Positions 1 to 9,024 of a DNA stretch of 64,000 nt are shown in pieces. Both the position numbers and the translations under genes were made by a program. Location of the stretch: NCBI GenBank assembly GCA_002412925.1, contig DHVZ01000076.1:1-64000 (forward strand), written 5' to 3'. Positions within the stretch are counted from its first letter, which is position 1. The number at the start of each line of letters is the position of its first letter. The notes beneath the pieces were generated by a model. The model did no database searches and was not told the DNA's origin. It was given only the letters and a program-made list of their open reading frames with translations. Origin of the DNA: Anaerolineales bacterium UBA5195. Its GTDB lineage: Bacteria; Chloroflexota; Anaerolineae; Anaerolineales; Villigracilaceae.

Positions 1-1272
1 TGCTCCGCTGGCAAACTCACTCAGCCGTTAATTAACACGCTCTCCGACAAACTGCTAGCGAAATAGAAAATGCGCTCATAGAAGTTCTAGAGCGCCAATT
101 TACAGGCCAGCGCATCCTGGTGCTGATTCCCGATCATACCCGTTCACTACCACTCTCTTTTCTCTTTCGCAAGCTGGTTGAAATCCTGCGCAATGCCAAA
201 CGCCTCGATTTCATGGTCGCCCTCGGCACGCACCCTGCGCTTTCAGATGAAAGCCTGAACCTGTTGGTCGGTATCACGGCCGTTGAACGAAAAATAAAAT
301 ATGCAAAAATTGGGCTATTGAACCACAGCCTGGAGCGATCCATCTGCCCTCACATCCATCGGCGTCATCGAACAAGACCAAATCCAGCAGATTGCAGGTG
401 ACCATTGGCATCCATCCCTACCCAATAGAGTGGATATTTGCCTGAACAAGGCCGCTCTTGCCTATGACCAGATCATCATCCTTGGCCCGACCTTTCCGCA
501 CGAGGTGGTCGGTTTCTCTGGTGGAGCCAAGTACTTGTTCCCCGGTGTTTCCGGCCCCGATATGATTAACGCTACCCACTGGCTGGGTGCGCTGGCCGGT
601 GTGGTCGGGACGATTGGCATCAAGGATACTCCCGTCCGTGCGATGATCCACGCTGCTGCCGAAAAACTGACTACACCGGTCATTCTCATCGCGCTGACCG
701 TGGAAGGGCACGAACTAAGCAGCCTGTTGATTGGCGACCATCTCTCCGCCTGGAGCGCCGCTGCCGATTTGTCGGCTCAGTGTCATATCCGTTGGTGCGA
801 AAAACCCTATCAGCGCGTGCTCTCCTGCGCTCCCAAAATGTACGACGAACTGTGGACAGGTGCCAAGGCGATGTACAAGCTCGAACCCGCGGTGGCTGTT
901 GGCGGGGAAGTCATTATCTACGCTCCGCACCTGGACGTGGTCAGCCATGTACATGGAAGGCACATTTACGAAGCCGGTTATCATATCCTGCCTTATTTCC
1001 TGAACGATTGGGAACGCTTTAAGCACATCCCGCTCGGCGTGCTGGCGCATTTGGCGCACCTGCGCGGTTCCGGGGTCTGGGGAAACGGCTTCAAAAAACC
1101 GAATGTCAAGCTCACACTGGCGAGCAAAATCCCGCCCGAGGACTGCGCCAAACTTAACCTGGGCTACCTTGACCCGGCCAGTATCAATCTCGCCGACTGG
1201 CAAGGCCGCGAAAATGAAGGGATTTTGTATGTCCCTAAAGCTGGCGAAATTTTATATCGACTCAGGAGATGA
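1..1272 (+). pseudogene. LarA-like nickel-dependent hydroxyacid racemase/epimerase (DUF2088), frameshifted, 5' end outside window
   Basis: LarA-family proteins racemise or epimerise 2-hydroxyacids with a nickel-pincer nucleotide. Family landmarks are visible: a TRS segment in 'IPDHTRS' (near 135), 'ALGTHP', 'FPHEVVGFSGGAKYLFPG' and 'THWLG', which match the His and Lys positions of LarA. The reading frame is broken. Frame 1 runs to a TAG at 64-66. Homology continues in frame 3 from about 60 to 330, then returns to frame 1 from TGG at 331. One missing base near 60 and one extra C near 329-330 would restore one frame. After repair the join reads NHSWSDPSALTSIG. The start is upstream of the window. 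The gene ends 3 nt before the gnd-like gene. With that gene and the KDG-kinase-like gene, a sugar-acid epimerase role (as in gluconate-2-epimerase LarA homologues) is plausible but inferred. The compensating indels could be sequencing errors or a real lesion. Confidence 0.75.
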
Positions 1273-1275
1273 ATT

Positions 1276-2682
1276 ATGGAAAAAACGAACTTTGGAGTGA
1301 TGGGCCTGGGTGTCATGGGTCACATGCTGGCCATGAACATGGAACGGAACGGCTTCCGGGTGGCGGGGTATGATTTGGATTTAGGCAAGGTTCAAATCTT
1401 TGGGACGGAATCCGCTCAAAAGAACATCATCGCCTGTGAGACGCTCGACGTGTTTCTTGCCACCCTTGAATTGCCTCGCCGCATCCTGATGATGGTTCCC
1501 GCTGGAAAACCCGTCGACGACGCGATTGCCTCGCTCAAGCCGCATCTCACCAAAGGCGATTTGCTCATCGATGGCGGCAATACCTACTTCTCCGATACCG
1601 AACGCCGCTCTCAAGAACTCGAAGCCGCCGGGATTATCTATATCGGCACGGGAGTCAGCGGCGGAGAGCAGGGCGCCCTCTGGGGTCCGGCGATGATGCT
1701 CGGTGGCCAACCCGAAGCCTGGGAACTGGTCAAACCCATTTTCGAGGCCATTTCCGCCCGCGTCAACGACGAACCCTGCGTGGCCTACATGGGCCCACGT
1801 GGAGCCGGTCACTACGTCAAGATGGTGCATAACGGCATCGAATATGGCGATATGCAGTTGATTGCTGAGGCTTACGACATCCTGCATCGCGGTTTGAGGT
1901 TGAGCAATGCCCAACTGCACGAGGTCTTTGCTGAGTGGAATCGCGGCGAACTGGAATCGTACCTGATTGAGATTACCGCCGATATTTTCACCAAGACCGA
2001 CCCCGAAAGCGGCGCGGCGGTGGTCGATTTGATTTTGGATGAGGCCCAGCAAAAAGGCACCGGCAAATGGACCAGCCAGAATGCCCTCGATCTGGGCGCG
2101 CCCACCCCAACAATTAACGCCGCTGTCGAGAGCCGGATTGTCTCGGCCTACAAGGAGGAGCGCGTTGTCGCTTCCAAATTGCTGACTGGCCCCGCCCCGA
2201 AAATCTCTGGCGTCCCGCAGGCCGTGGTGACTGCCGCCGTGCGCGACGCGCTCTACGCCGCCAAAATATGTTCCTACGCCCAGGGCTTTGGCCTGCTGCG
2301 CATGGCCAGCCAGGTATACGGCTATAACCTGAACTATGGCGAGATTGCCAAGATCTGGCGCGGCGGCTGCATCATCCGCGCGCGCTTCCTGAACGATATC
2401 CGCGCCGCCTTTGCCCGCACCCCTAACCTAGCCAACCTGATGATTGACCCGGAATTTGCGAAGGCGATGAACACCCGTCAGGCCTCCCTGCGCAAAGTGG
2501 TGGCGCTGGCCACCGAGAGTGGTATTCCGGTCCTTGCATTCAGTTCCTCCCTGGCTTATTACGACGCCTATCGCAGTGAACGCCTGCCCGCCAACCTGAC
2601 CCAGGCCCAGCGTGACTACTTCGGTGCTCACACCTACCGCCGCGTTGACAAAGAAGGCGTTTTCCATACGGAATGGCAGTAA
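1276..2682 (+). CDS. gnd: 6-phosphogluconate dehydrogenase, decarboxylating
   Basis: Converts 6-phosphogluconate to ribulose 5-phosphate and CO2. The 468-aa length is normal for the long-chain family. The N-terminal Rossmann motif is GLGVMG, and the second beta strand ends in 'YDLD' rather than the NRS/NRT usual for NADP-specific enzymes. That acidic residue suggests NAD preference, which is an inference. The substrate region includes 'KMVHNGIEYGDMQ', and the family signature appears as 'LDEAQQKGTGKW'. The C-terminal tail has 'DYFGAHTYRR'. A good ribosome site (AGGAG) lies 8 nt before the ATG. It follows the LarA-like gene by 3 nt, so the two are probably cotranscribed. Confidence 0.95.
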   Translation: MEKTNFGVMGLGVMGHMLAMNMERNGFRVAGYDLDLGKVQIFGTESAQKNIIACETLDVFLATLELPRRILMMVPAGKPVDDAIASLKPHLTKGDLLIDGGNTYFSDTERRSQELEAAGIIYIGTGVSGGEQGALWGPAMMLGGQPEAWELVKPIFEAISARVNDEPCVAYMGPRGAGHYVKMVHNGIEYGDMQLIAEAYDILHRGLRLSNAQLHEVFAEWNRGELESYLIEITADIFTKTDPESGAAVVDLILDEAQQKGTGKWTSQNALDLGAPTPTINAAVESRIVSAYKEERVVASKLLTGPAPKISGVPQAVVTAAVRDALYAAKICSYAQGFGLLRMASQVYGYNLNYGEIAKIWRGGCIIRARFLNDIRAAFARTPNLANLMIDPEFAKAMNTRQASLRKVVALATESGIPVLAFSSSLAYYDAYRSERLPANLTQAQRDYFGAHTYRRVDKEGVFHTEWQ

Positions 2683-2693
2683 ATTCAAAAACC

Positions 2694-2736
2694 TTACCGC
2701 GAAGTTCACGAAGGACTCAAAGGAACACGAAGAAAA
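2694..2736 (+). repeat. CGCGAAG/CACGAAGG-type intergenic repeat
   Basis: A short stretch of the pattern CGCGAAG-TTCACGAAGG-CAAAGG-ACACGAAG lies between gnd and the kinase. A related sequence occurs in the opposite orientation at 44939-44964, where the reverse complement reads ACCGCGAAGGCACAAAG. Sequences of this type are scattered through many bacterial genomes. No function can be read from it here. Confidence 0.55.
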
Positions 2737-2798
2737 TCTAAAGGCAGGTTTAAAAAACCTTTGTGGTGAAGGGTTAATTTTTTACAAGGAGCAAGCTC

Positions 2799-3905
2799 AT
2801 GAAATACGGACTTAATCTTAACCCCGCAGAACCGATGCGGGGCAAGCCCGAAGCCGCCCTCGACTTTCTTTCCCTCGGCGCGCTGGTGCATCGCCTCGAC
2901 CCCGGCATTATCCCCTTCCGCAAAGCGACCGAATGCACCATTCATGTCAGCGGAGGCGAGTTCAACTGCGCCGCCAACCTGGTCGACTGCTTCGGTCTGA
3001 AAACCGGCATCGCCACTGCTATGGTCGATTATCCCATTGGCGAACTGATTGCCGAGCGCGTCAAGGCTATGGGTGTCAAGCCGTTCTACAAGCATTTCAA
3101 GCACAACGGTGTCAACGGCCCGAATATGGCGACCGTTTACAGCGACCGGGGCTTCGGCGTGCGCCCGCCGGTCGTTTTTTACAATCGCGCGAATGAAGCC
3201 GGTGCCTTGCTCAAACCCGGCGATTTCGACTTGAACGCGATTTTTGGTGCGGGAGTACGCTGGTTCCACAGCGGCGGCATCTTTGCAGCGCTCTCTGAAA
3301 CCACCGGCGAAGTTATCATCGAAGCGATGGAGGCCGCCAAGGCCTCTGGTGCGGTCACTTCCTTCGACCTGAACTACCGTGCCAAACTCTGGAACATCTG
3401 GGGCGGGCAAGAAAAAGCCGTTTCGATCGTCCGCCGCATTGTCGAGAATGTGGATGTGATCGTTGGCAACGAGGAAGATCTCCAGCTTGGGCTGGGCGTC
3501 CCCGGCCCGGAAGTAGCGGCCAAAAACAAACTCGACCCAAGCACCTTCTTTAGCATGATCGACAAAGTGGTCGAGAAATTTCCCAACGTCAAAATCGTTG
3601 CTACCACCCTGCGCGAAGTTCACTCAACCAACCACCACAGCTGGGGCGCGGTCGCATGGATCGACGGCAAAACCTACGTATCCCCGACTTGTGAAATGAA
3701 CATTTTCGACCGCGTTGGCGGTGGCGATGGCTTCGCCTCGGGCTTTTTCTACGGCCTGCTGAGCGGCGAACCCGAACAGGAAGCCGTCAACCTGGGCTGG
3801 GCGCACGGCGCACTGCTAACCACCTTCCCCGGCGACACAACCATGGCGACCGTGGACCAGGTCAAGGCTTTCGCCAAAGGCAGCTCGGCCAGGATCCAAA
3901 GGTAA
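2799..3905 (+). CDS. PfkB-family sugar kinase, 2-keto-3-deoxygluconate kinase-like
   Basis: A ribokinase-fold kinase of 368 aa that probably phosphorylates a sugar or sugar acid with ATP. The N-terminal part has the substrate-binding glycine pair 'VSGGEFNCAANL'. The C-terminal PfkB signature is 'DRVGGGDGFASGFF', whose Asp in GGGD is the catalytic base. 'FDLNYRAKLW' matches the DxNxR stretch of KDG kinases. The ribosome site AAGGAG precedes the ATG. It is downstream of the LarA-like and gnd genes in the same direction, with about 115 nt between. KDG kinase is the best guess from motif and context; fructokinase or another hexose kinase is possible. Confidence 0.75.
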   Translation: MKYGLNLNPAEPMRGKPEAALDFLSLGALVHRLDPGIIPFRKATECTIHVSGGEFNCAANLVDCFGLKTGIATAMVDYPIGELIAERVKAMGVKPFYKHFKHNGVNGPNMATVYSDRGFGVRPPVVFYNRANEAGALLKPGDFDLNAIFGAGVRWFHSGGIFAALSETTGEVIIEAMEAAKASGAVTSFDLNYRAKLWNIWGGQEKAVSIVRRIVENVDVIVGNEEDLQLGLGVPGPEVAAKNKLDPSTFFSMIDKVVEKFPNVKIVATTLREVHSTNHHSWGAVAWIDGKTYVSPTCEMNIFDRVGGGDGFASGFFYGLLSGEPEQEAVNLGWAHGALLTTFPGDTTMATVDQVKAFAKGSSARIQR

Positions 3906-4063
3906 TAGAGTTTACCAAACCCCTCTCAAAAATCCAGCCCGTAATTGATACGTGCCCTCTGGGGCTATTTGGATTATTGAACGAAATAGCTTTCGAAATG
4001 GGAGATTTTCCAAAGCTATGCCCATCTCACCCACTGAGTATTTGTGGCAAATTTGATTTCCAC

Positions 4064-4501
4064 TTATAACTTGGGCCGGCTGGTGAAATATTCTTGGGCG
4101 TTGGCGTAGAACTGGTCAAAAACCGCGTTGAGCATGTCCAGGTCTGCCTGGCTGACTCCACGGCTAACGATGGTGACCCAGGCGCGCATGGCATCTTCCA
4201 CCCGCCCGGCGGCGTCCCGGCCTTCCCGGGTCAGGGAGACAGTGACGCTGCGCCCGTCCGCTTTTGCGGGGGCAACCGCCACGTACCCGACCCGCTCCAG
4301 GGATTGGATGGCCCGCGTGATGTAAGCCTTATCGACGCCAATGGCGGCGGCCAGGGCGACCGGATTGCGGGCCTCGCCATCGCGTAATTCGAGCAGCAGC
4401 GGCGCCGTCCCGCTGGAGGCGGCGCTGCCCGCCAGCTCGCGGTTCAAAAAGCGCTCTCCCATGCGGAATAACAGGCTGACGTGCCGGTTGATCGACCGCA
4501 T
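4064..4501 (-). CDS. MarR-family transcriptional regulator
   Basis: A 145-aa winged-helix repressor-type protein. The helix-turn-helix covers 'NPVALAAAIGVDKAYITRAIQSLERVGYV', followed by a wing with 'DGRSVTVSLTREGRD', as in the MarR family. It is the second gene of a two-gene operon; its ATG is 4 nt after the stop of the HXXEE gene. A 14-bp palindrome at 5140-5153 next to the operon promoter is its probable operator, which would make it autoregulatory. The ligand is unknown. Confidence 0.88.
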   Translation of the reverse strand: MRSINRHVSLLFRMGERFLNRELAGSAASSGTAPLLLELRDGEARNPVALAAAIGVDKAYITRAIQSLERVGYVAVAPAKADGRSVTVSLTREGRDAAGRVEDAMRAWVTIVSRGVSQADLDMLNAVFDQFYANAQEYFTSRPKL

Positions 4502-4505
4502 CGCG

Positions 4506-5099
4506 CTAAGCTTTCTTTAGGCTAGCCAGCCGTCCGCGAGTCTTGGCCCCCAGCACGGCGGCAATGCCCACACCGACCAACACCGAAAGCGCCCAATCCA
4601 GCGGGGTGAAAAAGCCCGCTGCGGTCAGCAACGTCCAGGTGCCGTAAGGGAGCAGCAGGAAGGAGTTGGTGATCAGGCCAGGGTTGTAGCTGGGTTTATC
4701 GCCCTGAAAAAGGATGGTATGCATGACATTGTTGATGATCAGCTCAAACCAGATCATCACAAAGCCCAGCCAGGGCGCGACCAGGGCCAGGATGGCGCCC
4801 AGAATGACCAGCGGCCAGGCGATCACCAGGTTCACCTGGAAGACATAGCCTTCGTCCAGTGGAAAGTCCGGGTCGGTTTTGGAGCCCATTGGGGTTTTGA
4901 GGTTGAAGAACTGCTTGAAACTGAGCGGGGCTAGAACGTACTCCTCCGCCTCGTGCAGCATCAGCAGGGGCAGGTGCAGCCACAGCAGCCATTGGTAGGC
5001 ATTCATCGAGGGGCGCAGCCAGATCAGCAGGACGATCAACGGCGGTGCCAGGAACAGGGTGGCAGACTGCCAAAAGCGGTTGATTTTGCGGTAATCCAT
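4506..5099 (-). CDS. HXXEE domain membrane protein
   Basis: A multi-spanning membrane protein of 197 aa from the ATG at 5099. The 'LHEAEEY' motif (the HxxEE signature) falls in the first third, and a second conserved Asn/His region 'IINNVMHT' lies further on, as in the HXXEE family of unknown function. About five hydrophobic segments are visible. The reading frame is open back to 5183, but that would place the start inside the promoter -35 box. The ATG at 5099 has an AGGAG 9 nt upstream and was chosen. It is translated with the MarR gene and probably controlled by it. Confidence 0.8.
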   Translation of the reverse strand: MDYRKINRFWQSATLFLAPPLIVLLIWLRPSMNAYQWLLWLHLPLLMLHEAEEYVLAPLSFKQFFNLKTPMGSKTDPDFPLDEGYVFQVNLVIAWPLVILGAILALVAPWLGFVMIWFELIINNVMHTILFQGDKPSYNPGLITNSFLLLPYGTWTLLTAAGFFTPLDWALSVLVGVGIAAVLGAKTRGRLASLKKA

Positions 5100-5139
5100 C
5101 GGAGCTTTCTCCTTCACAAGCGAACCAGCCGGGATAATC

Positions 5140-5183
5140 GTTGACTTGTCAACTATTATAGGCTCGTATCGGTCGAGCGTCAA
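5140..5183 (-). promoter_or_regulatory. sigma70-like promoter with palindromic MarR operator
   Basis: Read on the minus strand: -35 TTGACG (5183-5178), a 17-nt spacer, and -10 TATAAT (5160-5155). Immediately downstream lies GTTGACAAGTCAAC (5153-5140), a palindrome with 6-bp arms and a 2-nt centre. The operator would cover the transcription start, a classic position for repression by the MarR protein encoded in the same operon. Confidence 0.8.
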
Positions 5184-5427
5184 CCAATCGAGGTTATCAG
5201 TGACAGGCGATCTTGATATGTATGGGGAATCAAGAGGGGATCTAGCCCAACACCAGGGGAGAGGAATTTGGAAATGGCAGTGATGCGGTTGGCCGGGTAG
5301 AGAAATCGCAGGTGGGAAGATCCGTTGTTTCGTTGAACAAGGAAGCGGAGCGCCTTGTCTTAATCGACATGCGCACGGGGGCCGAAAATGGCAGTTTCAC
5401 TGGATACTTTTACATGACTTTACTCAT

Positions 5428-5457
5428 TTGACTTATCCCCCCGCTTTTTTGTACACT
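5428..5457 (+). promoter_or_regulatory. promoter candidate for the TIR-WD40 gene
   Basis: TTGACT at 5428-5433, an 18-nt spacer and TACACT at 5452-5457. It would give a 5' leader of roughly 250 nt before the ATG at 5714. The region 5184-5427 between the divergent promoters shows no convincing gene. Confidence 0.5.
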
Positions 5458-5581
5458 ATTCCTAGACAACTTTAGGAGAGTCCCCGTTTAGGCTGCACCT
5501 CATTGAACCCAGCGCCCTCCGCATCCTCAATCCCAACGGAAAAACCGCGGAAACGGATTATTCGTTACCCCAAACCTGATC

Positions 5582-5610
5582 GAGTCCGTTGCCCATGTGG
5601 CAACGGACTC
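5582..5610 (+). other. 12-bp hairpin in the TIR-WD40 leader
   Basis: GAGTCCGTTGCC (5582-5593) and GGCAACGGACTC (5599-5610) are perfect inverted arms with a 5-nt loop. No T-run follows, so it is not a typical terminator. It sits about 100 nt before the TIR gene and could affect leader structure. Confidence 0.6.
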
Positions 5611-5713
5611 ACACCCCGGTTGATGCTGGCGCATTTGCTCATCTTCAGCCAGCCAGCGAAGCGCACAAGATATTACCACCTCAACCCAAGCAGCAGACGT
5701 ATTGGCAGGTAAG

Positions 5714-8620
5714 ATGACCAAAGTATTCATCTCCTATTCGCGAAAAGACAAATCCCAGGCCCAAAAGCTGACCGAGGCGCTCGCCCGGAGCGAACTGGAA
5801 ACCTGGGTCGATTGGGAAGATATTCCCCCCACTGCCGATTGGATGGAACAAATCCATAAGGGAATCGAATCGGCGGATGCCTTTTTGTTCCTGCTCAGCC
5901 CGGATTCGATCCAGTCGGAAGTCTGCGGACAAGAGGTGGATCATGCGGTTTTAAATGGCAAACGCCTGATCCCAATTGTCGCGCAGGATGTCAACCCCAA
6001 GGAGATCCATTCCGCCCTGGCAAAAGTCAACTGGATTTACCTCCGTGAGCAGGACGATTTCGAGATCGCCATCGCCAAAACGCTCTCGGCCATCCACACC
6101 GACCTGGCCTGGGTGGAGACCCACAAACGGCTGCAAGTGCGCGCCCTCGAATGGAGCAAGCGCAAAGACAAAAGCCTACTCCTGCGCGGGAAAGATTTGC
6201 GCGAGGCCGAAGAAACCCTGGCGAGTGTCGGTCAGAAAGACCCTCTACCAACCGACCTGCAGCGCTTGTTTTTGTTGGCCAGCCGCAGGGCTGAAATCCG
6301 GACCAGGAATGTGCTCCTGACGATTGGCGCAGTAATCATGGTGGCGCTGGTCTTGTTATCGGGCTTTGCAATCAACCAGCGCAATGTCGCCACGGACAAC
6401 GCCTCCACTGCCATTGCCAATCAAAACCTGGCCCAAACCGCCCAGGCCGATGCCGAATTTTCCAAGGCAACCGCCGTGGGCGAGGCAAATTTCCGCGCCA
6501 CCGCCCAGGCAGAATCCGAAGCGCAGACCAAACTGGCGCGAGGCGGAGAACTGGCGGTGCAATCCATCCTGTTGCGCGATTCCCGGCTTGATCTGGCGTT
6601 ATTGTTTTCCGTTGAAGCCTTTCGTTCGGCGAATACCAGCCGCGCTAAAAATGTTCTGATCGAGAACACACAGGTCAATCCCCATCTAATCCACTTTTTC
6701 CACCTGGATAAAAATGTCGTTTGCGTGGCCTTCAGCCCGGATCTCAAAGTCTTCGTGGCCGGCAGCCAGGATGGCAGCCTGACGGTCTGGGATCTGGAAT
6801 CCTACCAGGTTGTAGGGCAGCCTATCCGGGGAACTGTTGCGCCAAATACCATAGCTTTCAGCCCCAACGGAAAAACGATTGCAGTCAACTATTCTGATGG
6901 CACGCTCATTTTGTGGGATCTGACCACTCGCCAGCAATTGGGCCAGATCATGCCTGGTGACATCAATGGAGAGAGGCACATTACTTTCAGCCCCGATGGA
7001 AAAACCCTGGCAGTTGGCGACAAAAATGGCATGATCGTGTTTTGGGAGGTGGCTACCCTGAAATCCATTGGGCAGGTAAACAATGGGGAACCTGCTTTTC
7101 TGGCCTTTAGCCCGGATGGGGAAACGCTGGCTGCCGGCTGGCGCAGGGTCAGATTATGGGACCTGGCCACGTTTCAACCCATCGGCGACCCGCTTTATTC
7201 AGATAGCCCCTACCTGAACAGCCTGTCTTTCAGCGCAGACGGTAAATTCCTGGTCACAGGCAATGCGTACAGTTCGATTGTGATTTGGGATCTAGCCCAA
7301 AACCCGCCCATCAGCCAGGCCATCATCGTGCCCGATGATGAGGAAGGGCAGGGGGCGGTCTTTAGCGTGGAGGTTAACCCGGTTGAACCGATCTTTGTGG
7401 CCGGAGGAACGGGAAACACAGTCATCTTGTGGAACTTGTCCACCGGGGAGATGCTTGGGCAGCCTTTGCGAGGCCATACGAACGGTGTCAAGCTGGTCAG
7501 TTTTAGCCAGGATGGCAAAAAGTTTGCCTCGTATGGCGATGATAAGACGGTCATTTTGTGGGAAGTCAACCCACACCAGCCGCTGGCCCAGACGCTCCTT
7601 GAGCAGGGAGAAGCCCTGCATGATTTGACCTTCCTGCCCAACGGGAAACTACTGGCAGCCAGGTTCAGTGACCAGACGATTTATGCCTGGGATGTCACCG
7701 CCCCGCAGCCGGTTGCCCGCCAATTTGCGCCGCCCTCCATCCCATTCTCCATGACAAGTTTTAGCCCCGCCGGCAAAATTTTTGCAACGGATACCCAAAA
7801 CGGGATCATCCTGTTTGACATCGCCACTGCCCAGGCGATTGGACAGCCGCTCTCCGCAAAGACAGATTACGCCACCAGCCTGGCCTTCAGCCCGGATGGC
7901 CAAATCCTGGCTTCTGGCTTTGGTGATGGCAGCCTCATGTTCTGGAATGTGACGACTCAACAGCCGCTGGGCCAACCGCTGGTTAAACAAACAGACATAA
8001 TTACGCGCCTGGTGTTTAGCCCGGATGGAAAATTTCTTGCCTCCACCGCTGGGAATACCATCGTGCTATGGGAATCGCTGACCACCCAACCTACAGGCCA
8101 TCCATTGGAAGGAGCTTCCACTGATACCGGTAGCCTGGCCTTCAGCCCGGATGGAAAAACTCTCGTTTCAGATTCTGTTTTTGCAATCGATCTTTGGGAG
8201 ACTGCCACCCGAAAGCTTACGGACCAAATAAAGTTACCGGATAATAGCAGCAGCGTCTCAGCCCTGGCTTTCAGCCCAGATGGGGAGACCCTGGCAGCGA
8301 CAATCTTCAGCAAAAACGGCGTTTTTAAAGGCATCTACCTCTGGGATCTGGCGACCAGGCAAGTGATTACCGGGTTGTTTGCCGAACAAAGTGTGGAAAC
8401 CCTGGTCTTTAGCCCCGATAAAATGTTTTTTACCACCCAGGATCGTTCCGGCACGGTGCTTCTCTGGAACCTGGAAACGCCTTTCCTGCTCGAACAAACC
8501 TGTTGGCGGGCAGGCCGAAACTTAACCCGGGCTGAATGGGCGCAGTATCTCCCCCATGAACCTTATCGCGCCACTTGTCCGCAGTGGCCGCTGGAACCGG
8601 AGATTATTTCAACTCCTTAA
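5714..8620 (+). CDS. TIR domain-transmembrane-WD40 repeat protein
   Basis: 968 aa from the ATG at 5714; a TTG four codons upstream is a less likely start. Residues about 1-125 are a TIR domain: 'KVFISYSRKD', 'WVDWEDIP', and 'SEVCGQEVDHA', where the Glu after the Cys fits the NADase-type catalytic position. A single hydrophobic segment lies near residues 199-221. An Ala/Gln-rich helix (220-280) and an 'LALLFSVEAF' block follow. I count 14 WD40 repeats with 'FSPDGK...LWDL' spacing, enough for two seven-bladed propellers. The tail has the 'CWRAGRNLTRAEW' and 'TCPQWP' elements common after such propellers. Basic residues before the membrane segment put the TIR domain in the cytosol and the propellers outside by the positive-inside rule. 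A signalling or defence role is inferred; no partner effector lies next to it. Confidence 0.85.
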   Translation: MTKVFISYSRKDKSQAQKLTEALARSELETWVDWEDIPPTADWMEQIHKGIESADAFLFLLSPDSIQSEVCGQEVDHAVLNGKRLIPIVAQDVNPKEIHSALAKVNWIYLREQDDFEIAIAKTLSAIHTDLAWVETHKRLQVRALEWSKRKDKSLLLRGKDLREAEETLASVGQKDPLPTDLQRLFLLASRRAEIRTRNVLLTIGAVIMVALVLLSGFAINQRNVATDNASTAIANQNLAQTAQADAEFSKATAVGEANFRATAQAESEAQTKLARGGELAVQSILLRDSRLDLALLFSVEAFRSANTSRAKNVLIENTQVNPHLIHFFHLDKNVVCVAFSPDLKVFVAGSQDGSLTVWDLESYQVVGQPIRGTVAPNTIAFSPNGKTIAVNYSDGTLILWDLTTRQQLGQIMPGDINGERHITFSPDGKTLAVGDKNGMIVFWEVATLKSIGQVNNGEPAFLAFSPDGETLAAGWRRVRLWDLATFQPIGDPLYSDSPYLNSLSFSADGKFLVTGNAYSSIVIWDLAQNPPISQAIIVPDDEEGQGAVFSVEVNPVEPIFVAGGTGNTVILWNLSTGEMLGQPLRGHTNGVKLVSFSQDGKKFASYGDDKTVILWEVNPHQPLAQTLLEQGEALHDLTFLPNGKLLAARFSDQTIYAWDVTAPQPVARQFAPPSIPFSMTSFSPAGKIFATDTQNGIILFDIATAQAIGQPLSAKTDYATSLAFSPDGQILASGFGDGSLMFWNVTTQQPLGQPLVKQTDIITRLVFSPDGKFLASTAGNTIVLWESLTTQPTGHPLEGASTDTGSLAFSPDGKTLVSDSVFAIDLWETATRKLTDQIKLPDNSSSVSALAFSPDGETLAATIFSKNGVFKGIYLWDLATRQVITGLFAEQSVETLVFSPDKMFFTTQDRSGTVLLWNLETPFLLEQTCWRAGRNLTRAEWAQYLPHEPYRATCPQWPLEPEIISTP

Positions 8621-9024
8621 GATCATCCGATAACTTTCTTGAAATAATTGCGTTGCGCGTTGGAGCAACCGCTTTCTACACTCGCGGTTGAAATAGTCTC
8701 AGCTCTGATTGAGTATCTTGATTCTAAGCGTGGGTTGTGGGACCCTGCTTTCAAAATTACCAGCCAGAAGCAGATTTGTGTTCAAGCAGGTGGTCTGGGA
8801 AAACGTTGATTATGCAACAATTGAGCCATCTGTCGAGCGAAATGCCCGTCAGACATTGGCCGAAGCATCAGTGCTATCCAGGCTGGTAGTTAAGTGGGGA
8901 ACTTTTCAAAACGGCTTTCGAAAACAAGCCTTTTCATCTCCGCCGGCCATCAAACCCGCTTTGAACGCCCCCGCTCTCCAGCGTTCCCTCGGCGCGCCGG
9001 GTGATCTCCTGCGGGTAGATCATC
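8621..9024. other. 400-nt stretch without a supported gene
   Basis: An open frame 8709-9176 (+) exists but overlaps the DUF6557 remnant and has no recognisable domain or ribosome site. A 34-codon minus-strand frame starting 'MFRRIEMIYPQE' overlaps the end of the DUF6557 gene. Both may be decayed remnants. Nothing else is visible. Confidence 0.4.

Noticed and set aside
5503..5712. 69-aa frame before the TIR gene, ending 1 nt before its ATG.
   Set aside because: It starts with TTG, has no ribosome site, spans a 12-bp hairpin and has no recognisable domain.
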